In this document: positions 16,304-23,796 of the stretch, piece after piece | How positions within the stretch are numbered: position 1 is the first letter of the stretch | How the letters are laid out: every line of letters starts with the position of its first letter | DNA from: Euryarchaeota archaeon UBA552 | GTDB lineage: Archaea > Thermoplasmatota > Poseidoniia > Poseidoniales > Thalassarchaeaceae | Assembly (NCBI GenBank): GCA_002499585.1 | Contig: DAMH01000010.1 | Location: forward strand, 1 to 37,912 | Length of the DNA stretch: 37,912 nucleotides | Reading direction: 5' to 3' | The notes under the pieces: generated by a model | Told to the model about the DNA's origin: nothing | Seen by the model: only the letters and a program-made list of their open reading frames with translations | Databases searched by the model: none | Position numbers and translations under genes: made by a program

Positions 16304-16309
16304 GGAGGT
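16304..16309 (+). promoter_or_regulatory. Strong ribosome binding site for L24e
   Basis: GGAGGT begins at the base after the S28e stop codon and lies seven bases before ATG 16317. It is one of the best Shine-Dalgarno sequences in the window. Confidence 0.75.
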
Positions 16310-16316
16310 TACTTCA

Positions 16317-16508
16317 ATGCCTGAAACTAGGATATGCAGTTTTACCAATGAGGAAATAGAACCAGGGACAGGGATCATGTTTGTACGCAGAGATGGCACG
16401 GTTCTTTGGTTCAAGGATTCAAAGGCTAGGAAGAACCACATAAACCTAAATCGAAACCCAAGAAGGCTAAAATGGACACGAAGGTACGAAAAAGGCGGCA
16501 TAAAGTGA
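16317..16508 (+). CDS. rpl24e: Ribosomal protein L24e lacking the zinc-finger cysteines
   Basis: A 63-residue protein with the L24e core EPGTGIMFVRRDGTVLWF and NPRRLKWTRRY. Typical archaeal L24e has four zinc ligands, CxxC near residue 6 and a second Cys pair after the VLYF segment. Here the first pair is reduced to CSFT and the second is KDSKA, so only one cysteine remains. The protein is otherwise full length with a strong ribosome site, so this is loss of zinc binding and not a broken gene. It sits in the 50S subunit. In many archaea ndk and infB follow L24e; here a MutS-family gene follows instead. Confidence 0.93.
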   Translation: MPETRICSFTNEEIEPGTGIMFVRRDGTVLWFKDSKARKNHINLNRNPRRLKWTRRYEKGGIK

Positions 16509-16599
16509 GGTTCAACTACCTCATTACTCCCCCGAATTCCTTTGCCATCTGGTCGCCTGGAGCGATGTCATCAAATACCCTGTTTTCTGATTTGGACCA

Positions 16600-18609
16600 A
16601 TGAAGGACCTGAAATTAATTCCCGGCGTTGGCGAGAATCTAGCTTCGAAGCTAAGAGAAGGCCTCGGAGGAGACGATTTGGCTTTGAAAGCCATCGAGGA
16701 CAAGGACGTTGCGTCGATATCCAGCATCAACGGTATCTCGCTGACCAAGGCCGTCAAAATAGTAAATGACTTCGCTGGAGGGGCAGAGAGTGCAATCAAA
16801 ACTAAAGATGCACAAAAAATTCATGATCTTTTGCTTCAAGACATCGCTCCTTTCATTTCCTCATCGCCAGCGAGAAGGAAGTTGGGTATTATGCAGCCGC
16901 TTGCCTCAGATTGTATCGATGAGATAAACGCCCGAAGACAACAGGTATCAGAAGCTACCGACTTCGTAGTGAAAAACCGGTCTGCAGTCGAAGAATGGGC
17001 GAAGATATTCAGTAAAGTAAGAAGCATAAAAAGACCTCATGGCAAAGAAGACCGCCTGGTTGTTGTATCGTGTTCGGAGGATGTAAACAGGCTTGCAGGA
17101 TTAGGAAAATACGCCCGGGTGGTCGTGCGTGGGGAAGGAGAAACATGGAAAGACTATCTAGGACTTCACAGGGTCACCTGGATTGGGCCAAATCCTCCGC
17201 CTGAAGATATACCCGGTTGGAAAGTCTGTGTCCTGTCCGACGACAACATGAAGATGGTGCCAGAATTAGCGCTGAGTTGGTTCGAGGATAATGAAGAGAC
17301 ACTTCAGAAGATCGAGCGATTGAAAAAGATCGAATTTGGACTTCACGGATTTGGGGAGAGGATATCAGTTGTTCTCGAAAAATTAAGCCCCCTATCGGAC
17401 CTACTCGAGGCTGAGGATGATGCGGCCGACTTAATTGAGGTAAGTGATTCTTTGTGGAGAGAGGTGAAAAACATAGAAGGATCTGTCAATGATATGATAG
17501 TGTCTGCTACATCTGAAGCCACTCTTTCTATTGATGGAGGGGAGATGCTGACGTATTACACGGATACAACGAGACTCCAAGATCGGCTGAGATACGAAGT
17601 GGATGACTCAATTCAAAAAGCACTTCAAACAGGATTGGAAAGGCTGAACAATTACCTTGGTTTAACTGGCATAGAAATTCCGAATAATTGTTTCGAGACT
17701 GAGTATCCATGCGTTTTTGATAGAACAATTGTATCAAAAATTGAGGAAGAGCTTGATGGAATGATCACAGTCAAAAAATCAACTCAGTTGATGTTGAAGG
17801 CGGATCTTGCAAGGTCATTAATGGAGGCTGTAGATTATGCGGTGTCCGAATTGATTGATATCGACCTGTGGATCGGGATTGCAAAATGGTCCCAAATGAG
17901 GAGATGTTCATTGCCAAAAATTGAATTTGGCGGGGGTCCCGGGTGTTATTTTGAAGGTTTTAGACACCCATTATTGGGAGTGGATCCTGTTCCTGTCGAC
18001 TATGGTTTTGGTGGAATTGGCGAACCATGTCCGCAGGGTTCGGTGGTATTGTTAACCGGTGCAAATTCGGGGGGCAAGACTTCGCTAATTGAAGGTGTCA
18101 GCATGGTGATATCGCTAGCGCACGCTGGGCTTCCCGTGCCAGCAGATTTAGCCAGGGTTTCTTTGGCACAGGAGATCCATGTAATGTCGAAGGTGACTGG
18201 AACTCAGAGTGCAGGTGCTCTGGAGAGGACACTGGTTCGTCTTGCGAAGGTTTTCGGCTCCAAGGATACGAAATTTGTTCTGGCCGACGAATTAGAGGCC
18301 ATTACGGAACCCGATGCTGCATCCGGTATTTTAGCTGGTTTATTGGATGTCGCAGCTAATGAGCCTTCGACATCCGTCCTCATGGTGACTCACATCGGAT
18401 CTTCGATATGTGAGAAGATGCAAGAAAATGCCAGGGTTGATGGGATAGAAGCTAGGGGCCTTGACGAGCAAATGGAGCTCATAGTTGACAGGGTCCCCAA
18501 GATAGGAGTTCCTGCCAAGTCGACACCGGAGCTCATCCTGAAAAGGCTACAGGCCAGATCACAAGGATCTGAGTCTGAAATATTCCGATCCATACTTTCT
18601 AGACTTTGA
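16600..18609 (+). CDS. MutS-family ATPase with N-terminal helix-hairpin-helix
   Basis: A 669-residue protein. Residues 1-50 contain two helix-hairpin-helix-like motifs (LIPGVGENLASKLREGL and ISSINGISLTKAVKIV), a non-specific DNA-binding module. A long helical central part looks like MutS core/lever domains. The C-terminal ATPase has Walker A GANSGGKTS (about residue 486), a signature segment with GTQSAGALERTL, Walker B FVLADELEAI (about 559) and the switch MVTHIG. The mismatch-recognition domain I (Phe-x-Glu) is absent, so it is not a canonical mismatch sensor. It is closer to MutS2- or MutS4/5-like archaeal proteins linked to recombination; no C-terminal Smr nuclease is seen. It starts 91 bases after L24e and converges with the next gene. 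Confidence 0.85.
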   Translation: MKDLKLIPGVGENLASKLREGLGGDDLALKAIEDKDVASISSINGISLTKAVKIVNDFAGGAESAIKTKDAQKIHDLLLQDIAPFISSSPARRKLGIMQPLASDCIDEINARRQQVSEATDFVVKNRSAVEEWAKIFSKVRSIKRPHGKEDRLVVVSCSEDVNRLAGLGKYARVVVRGEGETWKDYLGLHRVTWIGPNPPPEDIPGWKVCVLSDDNMKMVPELALSWFEDNEETLQKIERLKKIEFGLHGFGERISVVLEKLSPLSDLLEAEDDAADLIEVSDSLWREVKNIEGSVNDMIVSATSEATLSIDGGEMLTYYTDTTRLQDRLRYEVDDSIQKALQTGLERLNNYLGLTGIEIPNNCFETEYPCVFDRTIVSKIEEELDGMITVKKSTQLMLKADLARSLMEAVDYAVSELIDIDLWIGIAKWSQMRRCSLPKIEFGGGPGCYFEGFRHPLLGVDPVPVDYGFGGIGEPCPQGSVVLLTGANSGGKTSLIEGVSMVISLAHAGLPVPADLARVSLAQEIHVMSKVTGTQSAGALERTLVRLAKVFGSKDTKFVLADELEAITEPDAASGILAGLLDVAANEPSTSVLMVTHIGSSICEKMQENARVDGIEARGLDEQMELIVDRVPKIGVPAKSTPELILKRLQARSQGSESEIFRSILSRL

Positions 18610-18627
18610 AGAAATATTGTGAGGACC

Positions 18628-19371
18628 TCAACCGAATAATCTCTCCATTAACATTTGATCGTAGCGCACTGATTCAACTGGGACGTCACTTGAGAGGCCT
18701 CTTTTTTTCCCCGTGACGAGGCTCACAGCCCGAAGGAGTTTTCCCTTCCGTAACAGGTTAAATATCTTCCAAAGCCTATCTTCCCCGCTTGTACTGTGTG
18801 ATTTAACATCAAAATTTTTCCACCCGAGGGTTTCTTCTATTGATCGGTCTGAATCAGGGTGCCCGAGCTGTATTAGAAGGTCAAACCTACTCAATATGTT
18901 TACTACTCGATCCACTTCTCCAATATCCAGATTAAACTCGTCATGTCCTGAATAAAATGAGCTGATGTAGGGGTTTTCATACCCTCTTGTATGTACGTAA
19001 GATTGAATCGTCGAGTCGTTTGCATTTGCTAAGTAATAATCGTAATTGTAATTTGAAATGCAAGTTTTTATTGGATCTCTGAGTGAGCAAATCGTTGTAA
19101 CAGAACCATGATTCAAAGCAGCCTCAATAAAATCTCGACCGCCGGCCACAGAAATGAATGAAACGCCTTTTTCCATTGCTTGATCGAGGAACTCTGTCGC
19201 ATCGGCTTCGTTCATGTTTGGTAAGTCGATGACTGAACCAAACGGGTCGCAAGGTTTCCCGTTATCATGGTCCTCCCACAGATTCTCGCCGTTGGCCGAT
19301 GCGAGATTAACTATTCTAGTTCCACCGGCCTTTCGAAAGTGGAGGAAAACATTCAATCTGATATTCGACAT
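18628..19371 (-). CDS. Sulfotransferase-like protein
   Basis: About 247 residues. The N-terminal NVFLHFRKAGGTRIVNLA matches the P-loop-like 5'-phosphosulfate motif of carbohydrate sulfotransferases (H-x-x-K/R-x-GGT). The segment TICSLRDPIKTCISNYNYDY matches the 3'-phosphate binding RDP-x(n)-S-x-Y motif. Such enzymes move sulfate from PAPS to glycans or lipids. No signal peptide or membrane helix is seen, so it would act in the cytoplasm. ATG 19371 was chosen; ATG 19389 is possible. It converges with the MutS-family gene (18-base gap) and is followed upstream by an AT-rich spacer. Such genes are often patchy and laterally transferred; the acceptor is unknown. Confidence 0.72.
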   Translation of the reverse strand: MSNIRLNVFLHFRKAGGTRIVNLASANGENLWEDHDNGKPCDPFGSVIDLPNMNEADATEFLDQAMEKGVSFISVAGGRDFIEAALNHGSVTTICSLRDPIKTCISNYNYDYYLANANDSTIQSYVHTRGYENPYISSFYSGHDEFNLDIGEVDRVVNILSRFDLLIQLGHPDSDRSIEETLGWKNFDVKSHSTSGEDRLWKIFNLLRKGKLLRAVSLVTGKKRGLSSDVPVESVRYDQMLMERLFG

Positions 19372-19443
19372 GTTGCATCTCTTTTCCAAAATGTAGACTT
19401 TTTCTCACTCGTAAATAAGTAGAAGGTCGTTTTTAAATTGTTA

Positions 19444-19902
19444 TTAAATAAGTGAGTCGATTATTTGGGCTAGTGACTGAGACCTAGTGCAATATGCGCA
19501 TCTTATCTCTATTGGATCAGTTGACAGGACCTTCAAACGATGAGGAAGTGGCTCACTAGAATTCTGCGTTATGCAATTGAAAAATGAGCATTTTGCAATG
19601 TCTACGAGCTCCTCGCCCAATTCAATTTGCCTTTTTTCGGCGACGCCATAGTTCCTTATGATGGCGATTGAGGCTGATGATGCGACGAGTGCCAATCTGT
19701 CTAGTTCTTCTTGACTTAGTTCCCTGTCCTCGATTTTCAGAACGTCCTTGCGAACAACTTTGCTGCTGGGTACATTCATTACCAGGGAAATCGGATTAGA
19801 TTGTGATCCATCGATATGAAGCATTCTTAGGACTTGCAATGCGTTTCCTGCTGGTATGTGATCAATGACAGTTCCATTACAGATTGCGGAAACTCGCCTC
19901 AT
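19444..19902 (-). CDS. pyrI: Aspartate carbamoyltransferase regulatory subunit
   Basis: About 152 residues. The N-terminal allosteric domain shows GTVIDHIPAGNALQVLRML and VVRKDVLKIEDREL. The C-terminal zinc domain has all four cysteines in the PyrI spacing: CSFFNC (C-x4-C), then CAYC (C-x2-C). PyrI binds nucleotide effectors and bridges catalytic trimers. The ATG at 19902 was chosen; TTG 19911 overlaps the pyrB stop and adds three residues. The gene follows pyrB by only a few bases, so the two are made together, in line with their 1:1 holoenzyme. Confidence 0.96.
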   Translation of the reverse strand: MRRVSAICNGTVIDHIPAGNALQVLRMLHIDGSQSNPISLVMNVPSSKVVRKDVLKIEDRELSQEELDRLALVASSASIAIIRNYGVAEKRQIELGEELVDIAKCSFFNCITQNSSEPLPHRLKVLSTDPIEIRCAYCTRSQSLAQIIDSLI

Positions 19903-19907
19903 CTCAC

Positions 19908-20873
19908 TCAACCAATCACCTCCGGCACATCAACACCTAGGCTACGGCAGAGCAGGGCCATTCTTGTTGGAACACCATTGAATGCTTGTTTGAAATACCA
20001 CGCATATTGTGTTGAGTCTATACTAGAGTGTATTTCGTTGACCCTTGGAAGAGGGTGCATTATCATCATCCCGGATCTGACACTTGATAGGTTTTCTTTA
20101 CTTAATTTGTATATGCCGGCTACTTTCTCATACTCAGCCTCATCAGGAAATCTCTCCCTCTGTATTCTTGTCATATACACCACATCCGATGATTCCAATG
20201 AAGACGACAGGTTGTCGCTTTCTTGAACATCACAGCCCATCGATTTCAGGTCGCTTACTATTTCTTCGGGCATCTTCAAGCTGTTTGGTGATACCAACGT
20301 GAGTGAGGCTCCGAATCTTCCCAATGCATGACTTAGGCTGTGAACCGTACGGCCATATCTGAGATCGCCTACCAACAAGACGTTCAACCCCTCAATCTTA
20401 CCCTGCCCTTGTCGAATGGTGAAAAGATCAAGCAGCGTCTGTGTTGGGTGATTTCCTGCGCCATCACCGGCATTTAGAATCGGTATGTTGACGGCATCAG
20501 CTGCATATTGTGCGGCCCCTTGTTTTGGATGTCTTATTGCAGCGACATCTGCATAACCATCGATCATTTGCATGGTGTCATAGAGCGTCTCCCCTTTCTT
20601 GACTGAGGAACCGACTTCGCTCAAGTTGAGGACTTCCCCACCGAGTCTTTTCATGGCGGTTTCAAAGGAAAGCCTTGTTCTAGTTGAATTTTCAAAAAAG
20701 AGATTTGCCAGAACTTTGCCCTGCAGCAATGGGAGGTGAACCGAACCTTCTGCGACAGGTACGAGCTTCTTGGCATCCTCAAGCAGCGATATCGATTCCT
20801 CGTTAGTTAGATTATTCATTGTGATGAGGTCCACGTGATGCTCCTCCGGCTGTGACATTGGCAGGTCGGACAT
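19908..20873 (-). CDS. pyrB: Aspartate carbamoyltransferase catalytic subunit
   Basis: About 321 residues. Carbamoyl-phosphate binding loops are FFENSTRTRLSFETAMK and SSVKKGETLYDT; HPTQTLLDLF, RYGRTVHSL and MHPLPRVNEI complete the active site. The enzyme makes N-carbamoyl-aspartate in pyrimidine synthesis. The frame is open upstream to 21107, but that part overlaps the divergent reductase gene and has no family match. ATG 20873 (or ATG 20858) is therefore the start. The 77-base spacer to the divergent gene must hold both promoters. Confidence 0.96.
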   Translation of the reverse strand: MSDLPMSQPEEHHVDLITMNNLTNEESISLLEDAKKLVPVAEGSVHLPLLQGKVLANLFFENSTRTRLSFETAMKRLGGEVLNLSEVGSSVKKGETLYDTMQMIDGYADVAAIRHPKQGAAQYAADAVNIPILNAGDGAGNHPTQTLLDLFTIRQGQGKIEGLNVLLVGDLRYGRTVHSLSHALGRFGASLTLVSPNSLKMPEEIVSDLKSMGCDVQESDNLSSSLESSDVVYMTRIQRERFPDEAEYEKVAGIYKLSKENLSSVRSGMMIMHPLPRVNEIHSSIDSTQYAWYFKQAFNGVPTRMALLCRSLGVDVPEVIG

Positions 20874-20950
20874 ATGTCTTGTGGATGAAGGGATGTGAAT
20901 TACACTGCATACATGGAAAAGATAAGTCTTGAGTATGTGATTGCGTTGCG

Positions 20951-22042
20951 ATGTATATGTCAGAGAATATGTACTACAGAATGATGGGTTCAACAGGAAT
21001 GCAAGTGTCGGTTTTATCCTACGGATTCTGGGCGACTTACGGTGTGAAAAACGACTTGAAGGGTGAAAAGGGTATCGAAACCGCGATGGAGTTGTTAAGG
21101 ATTGCAAGGAAATCGGGAATCAATTGTTTCGATCATGCTGAGGCTTACGGAAAGCCGCCAGGGGAGGCTGAAAGAATATTCGGGATCGCACTATCAGCCC
21201 TCACCGAGGAGGACCCGTTACTTTGGCGTCGCTCTGAATTAGTTATTACGACCAAGATTTTCTGGGGAGGAGATGGGGTAAACGAAAAGGGCCTTTCCCG
21301 GAAACATATCATGGAAGGTATGGATGCATCGCTGGAGAGGCTAGGGTTGGATTATGTTGACATGGTTTTCTGTCATCGTCCTGACCCACACACCCCTACG
21401 ACAACGGTTGTTAGGGCGATGACGGATATCGTGAGGTCCGGTGCGTCTACCGCATGGGGAACAAGCGAATGGTCCGCACAACAAATAACAGAAGCGTTCT
21501 GGATAGCCAAGAGTGAGGGGCTTGAACCACCATCATTTGAGCAGCCTCAATACAACATGTTCCATAGGGACCGCTTTGAGAGGGAATATTTTCCATTGTA
21601 CAACCCCCCATACTCTATTGGGACTACAGTTTGGTCTCCACTAAGATCTGGATTCTTAACCGGTAAGTACAATGACGGAATTCCCGATGGATCCCGGGCC
21701 ACAGTAGAAGTCTACAGTTGGTTGAAAGAGGAATTAGAGGAGCGTAAAAGAAATGGGGAAATAGATATTGTCAAACACCTTACCGAGTATGCCAAGAATG
21801 AATTTGGCTGTTCCATGGCTCAACTGGCTTTGGCTTGGTGCTTGAAGAATAAGAATGTCTCCACGGTTCTGCTTGGCGCAACGAACGCAGAACAGCTGAG
21901 GGAAAATATAGGATGTATCGAAGTAGCAGAAAGAATGGACAGTTCCCACATGGAATCCATAAATGATATTCTCGGTAACAGACCTGAACATTGGATAGGT
22001 CCTGGTGGCAGTGGTAATAGGGAGCTAAGAACTCTAGATTGA
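20951..22042 (+). CDS. Aldo/keto reductase (Kv-beta/AKR6-like)
   Basis: About 363 residues with the aldo/keto reductase barrel. Catalytic residues are seen in order: Asp and Tyr in CFDHAEAYGK, Lys in VITTKIFWGG and His in MVFCHRPDPH. NADPH-binding parts are WGTSEWSAQQI, WSPLRSGFLTGKY and VLLGATNAEQLREN. The opening YYRMMGSTGMQVSVLSYGFW resembles the start of potassium-channel beta subunit-like reductases, which suggests ATG 20969 as the true start; ATG 20951 and 20957 are also in frame. The family reduces aldehydes and ketones with NADPH; the substrate is unknown. The gene is divergent from pyrB. Confidence 0.9.
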   Translation: MYMSENMYYRMMGSTGMQVSVLSYGFWATYGVKNDLKGEKGIETAMELLRIARKSGINCFDHAEAYGKPPGEAERIFGIALSALTEEDPLLWRRSELVITTKIFWGGDGVNEKGLSRKHIMEGMDASLERLGLDYVDMVFCHRPDPHTPTTTVVRAMTDIVRSGASTAWGTSEWSAQQITEAFWIAKSEGLEPPSFEQPQYNMFHRDRFEREYFPLYNPPYSIGTTVWSPLRSGFLTGKYNDGIPDGSRATVEVYSWLKEELEERKRNGEIDIVKHLTEYAKNEFGCSMAQLALAWCLKNKNVSTVLLGATNAEQLRENIGCIEVAERMDSSHMESINDILGNRPEHWIGPGGSGNRELRTLD

Positions 22043-22087
22043 ATGCATTTGAATCTGCTTTGAACGAGGAATCATCGATCTAGAATC

Positions 22088-22417
22088 TCAAAGAGAGAAT
22101 ACCACCAGACCAAGGGCTATGACAACTCCAGCGATTAGTATAATTGTCTGGAGTGTTATTTCTGATTCTTCTTTTACTATCCTGCCCTCAACCATATTTG
22201 ATACGACATTTTCGATTTCCTCTGCTGCAGTTTCGTTGGCTGTTTCCAGAGTTCTAATTACAATCTCTTCATCGTCACTTGGTTCGGGGTTTACAGGAAG
22301 AGAGTTGATAATTCTGTCAATTAAATCCGACTTTCTCCCAGACACCGGGAGCGAGAGGTCGGCTAGCATGACCTTCAATTCAGCGACTGTTTTAGACTGG
22401 AGTTCTTCCTTGTCCAT
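22088..22417 (-). CDS. SAP-domain protein with C-terminal membrane helix
   Basis: A 109-residue protein. Residues 8-42 form a SAP motif (VAELKVMLADLSLPVSGRK then SDLIDRI), a short helix-turn-helix DNA-binding module. An acidic, helical linker rich in Glu follows. The last 22 residues (TIILIAGVVIALGLVVFSL) are a single membrane helix with almost no tail. It therefore looks like a tail-anchored protein that could hold DNA at the inner face of the membrane; that role is inference. A TATA-like run (22441-22451) lies about 29 bases before the ATG, which points to a leaderless, self-standing transcript. Confidence 0.8.
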   Translation of the reverse strand: MDKEELQSKTVAELKVMLADLSLPVSGRKSDLIDRIINSLPVNPEPSDDEEIVIRTLETANETAAEEIENVVSNMVEGRIVKEESEITLQTIILIAGVVIALGLVVFSL

Positions 22418-22440
22418 CGGGTAATCTTTCCAATCGACGG

Positions 22441-22451
22441 TATATATATAG
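22441..22451 (-). promoter_or_regulatory. TATA box for the SAP-domain gene
   Basis: On the minus strand, a CTATATATATA run centred about 29 bases before ATG 22417. This is the distance expected when transcription starts at or next to the start codon. No Shine-Dalgarno is seen, which agrees with a leaderless message. Confidence 0.6.
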
Positions 22452-22469
22452 AAAGGGAAGATTGTATAT

Positions 22470-23465
22470 TCAAAACTGCTCTTCCAACCAAGACCTCATC
22501 GTACATGATTGACACACTTCTCTGCTGGTGACGCCTCCACAAATCGAACACGACTTGACATCTTGGCCGTGGTTATTTGATGTAGAATACATATTCCGGA
22601 TTTGTTCCAAACTGTGGAGGAGGCCATGTCTGGCTCCAGGTGTTTGGGTCTCAAGTGCCGCAATGATATCTCGGCTGTTTTGCCTCTGGGCTCCAGCGGC
22701 ATGAGGGCACTCTCCATGAAAAAACGGTATGTTCAGGACCATGGCAAGGGCATGGATTTCCTGTTCTGGGATCCATCTCAATGGTACTATTCTTGGGGGC
22801 AGACCATCAATGGGGGAACCGGTGTGGGGTGCCAATCTGACCGACCTCTCAATCTCCCCTTTCTGTAAGTTCATCAGAATCGACTGAGCCATGTCATCTA
22901 GATTATGACCGAGAGCCATGACATCCGCATTTGATCGTTCAGCGAGAGCATTCAGACTCTGCCTCCTGAAAACTCCACAATATGAACATGGCATCATGCC
23001 CCTTGCATCCGGATTATTATCTGCGATATCAGGCATTACTCTAACTACTTCGTCCATTCGAGCGTACCCAAGGTCTTCATAACTGAGTTGTAGTAACTCT
23101 ACATCGAGTGTTTTGCAGAGATCCTCTATACATTTGATTGAAGGGGATCTGTATCCGTCGATACCCTCATCCACCACACCGGCGATGATTTTCACATCCC
23201 TCCTTTTACCCAAGATGTCCTTGAGCATTAACAGCATGATGGCAGAGTCTTTGCCACCACTAACAGCAGCAAGCAACGTAAATGGCAGCCCATCTTGCCT
23301 CCTTGCATCCTTCGGGAGAGATAACTGGTTCCTCATGTCCTTGGAAACTCTCTTCCGGATGGAGGCCTTGAGGTGCCGTCCGCACAACCTTTGACCACTG
23401 TAGGGTTGGTGCACCACACTCGGATTGTCGCATCGGCTGCACGGTTCTATCCTAAGCCCGCACAT
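22470..23465 (-). CDS. ncsA: tRNA 2-thiolation enzyme, TtuA/Ncs6 family
   Basis: A 331-residue PP-loop ATPase. The PP-loop is SGGKDS (residues 69-74). An N-terminal zinc finger uses C9-x2-C12 and C28-x2-H31. C160-x2-C163 (CSYC) and C253 (GECPHA) match the three iron-sulfur ligands of TtuA. A C-terminal zinc finger has C306-x2-C309 and C318-x2-C321. The family adenylates and thiolates uridine at tRNA position 54 (TtuA) or 34 (Ncs6/NcsA). In archaea the sulfur often comes from a ubiquitin-like SAMP protein, not seen here. Which position is modified cannot be told. The gene is upstream of the SAP-domain gene and divergent from a small membrane protein gene. Confidence 0.9.
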   Translation of the reverse strand: MCGLRIEPCSRCDNPSVVHQPYSGQRLCGRHLKASIRKRVSKDMRNQLSLPKDARRQDGLPFTLLAAVSGGKDSAIMLLMLKDILGKRRDVKIIAGVVDEGIDGYRSPSIKCIEDLCKTLDVELLQLSYEDLGYARMDEVVRVMPDIADNNPDARGMMPCSYCGVFRRQSLNALAERSNADVMALGHNLDDMAQSILMNLQKGEIERSVRLAPHTGSPIDGLPPRIVPLRWIPEQEIHALAMVLNIPFFHGECPHAAGAQRQNSRDIIAALETQTPGARHGLLHSLEQIRNMYSTSNNHGQDVKSCSICGGVTSREVCQSCTMRSWLEEQF

Positions 23466-23543
23466 GGCGCACCGTCAGGGTGATACTGTTTGAACACAAT
23501 GGACGGAGGAGGGTTCTTCCATCAGAACTGCATCCGGATAGAC

Positions 23544-23792
23544 ATGGTGCCTTCTTCGACCTTACCGGATAAGAGTGATTTCGGGGGACGGGTGTCATCT
23601 CCGTGGACAGAACGATTGTTATTGATCCTATTTCTATCGATATTTGTGGTTCTCGGCAGTAATTTCTCCGATCGTGCTGAAGCGGCTTTTGGATCATTGT
23701 ACGTACTAATTTATCCGATCTCAATCTTGTTATCTCTTATTGCAACCGAGGCTGCTGTCAGAACCTTGGATAGAATGACTGGGAGAAGATGA
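23544..23792 (+). CDS. Small two-helix membrane protein of unknown function
   Basis: Not recognised. From ATG 23544 it has about 82 residues. Two hydrophobic segments (ERLLLILFLSIFVVLGSNF and LYVLIYPISILLSLIATEA) are joined by a short loop with SDRAEAAF. The C-terminus ends with basic residues (RMTGRR). In-frame ATG 23499 and TTG 23490 would lengthen the N-terminus by 15-18 residues. The stop is four bases before the convergent end of the large membrane protein gene. It is a weak but plausible gene; its opposite orientation argues against being part of the Cdc48 run. Confidence 0.5.
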   Translation: MVPSSTLPDKSDFGGRVSSPWTERLLLILFLSIFVVLGSNFSDRAEAAFGSLYVLIYPISILLSLIATEAAVRTLDRMTGRR

Positions 23793-23796
23793 TTTT

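Noticed and set aside
20874..21107. N-terminal extension of the pyrB frame
   Set aside because: It overlaps the divergent reductase gene, has a Ser/Pro/Phe-rich composition unlike PyrB, and a good family start exists at ATG 20873.
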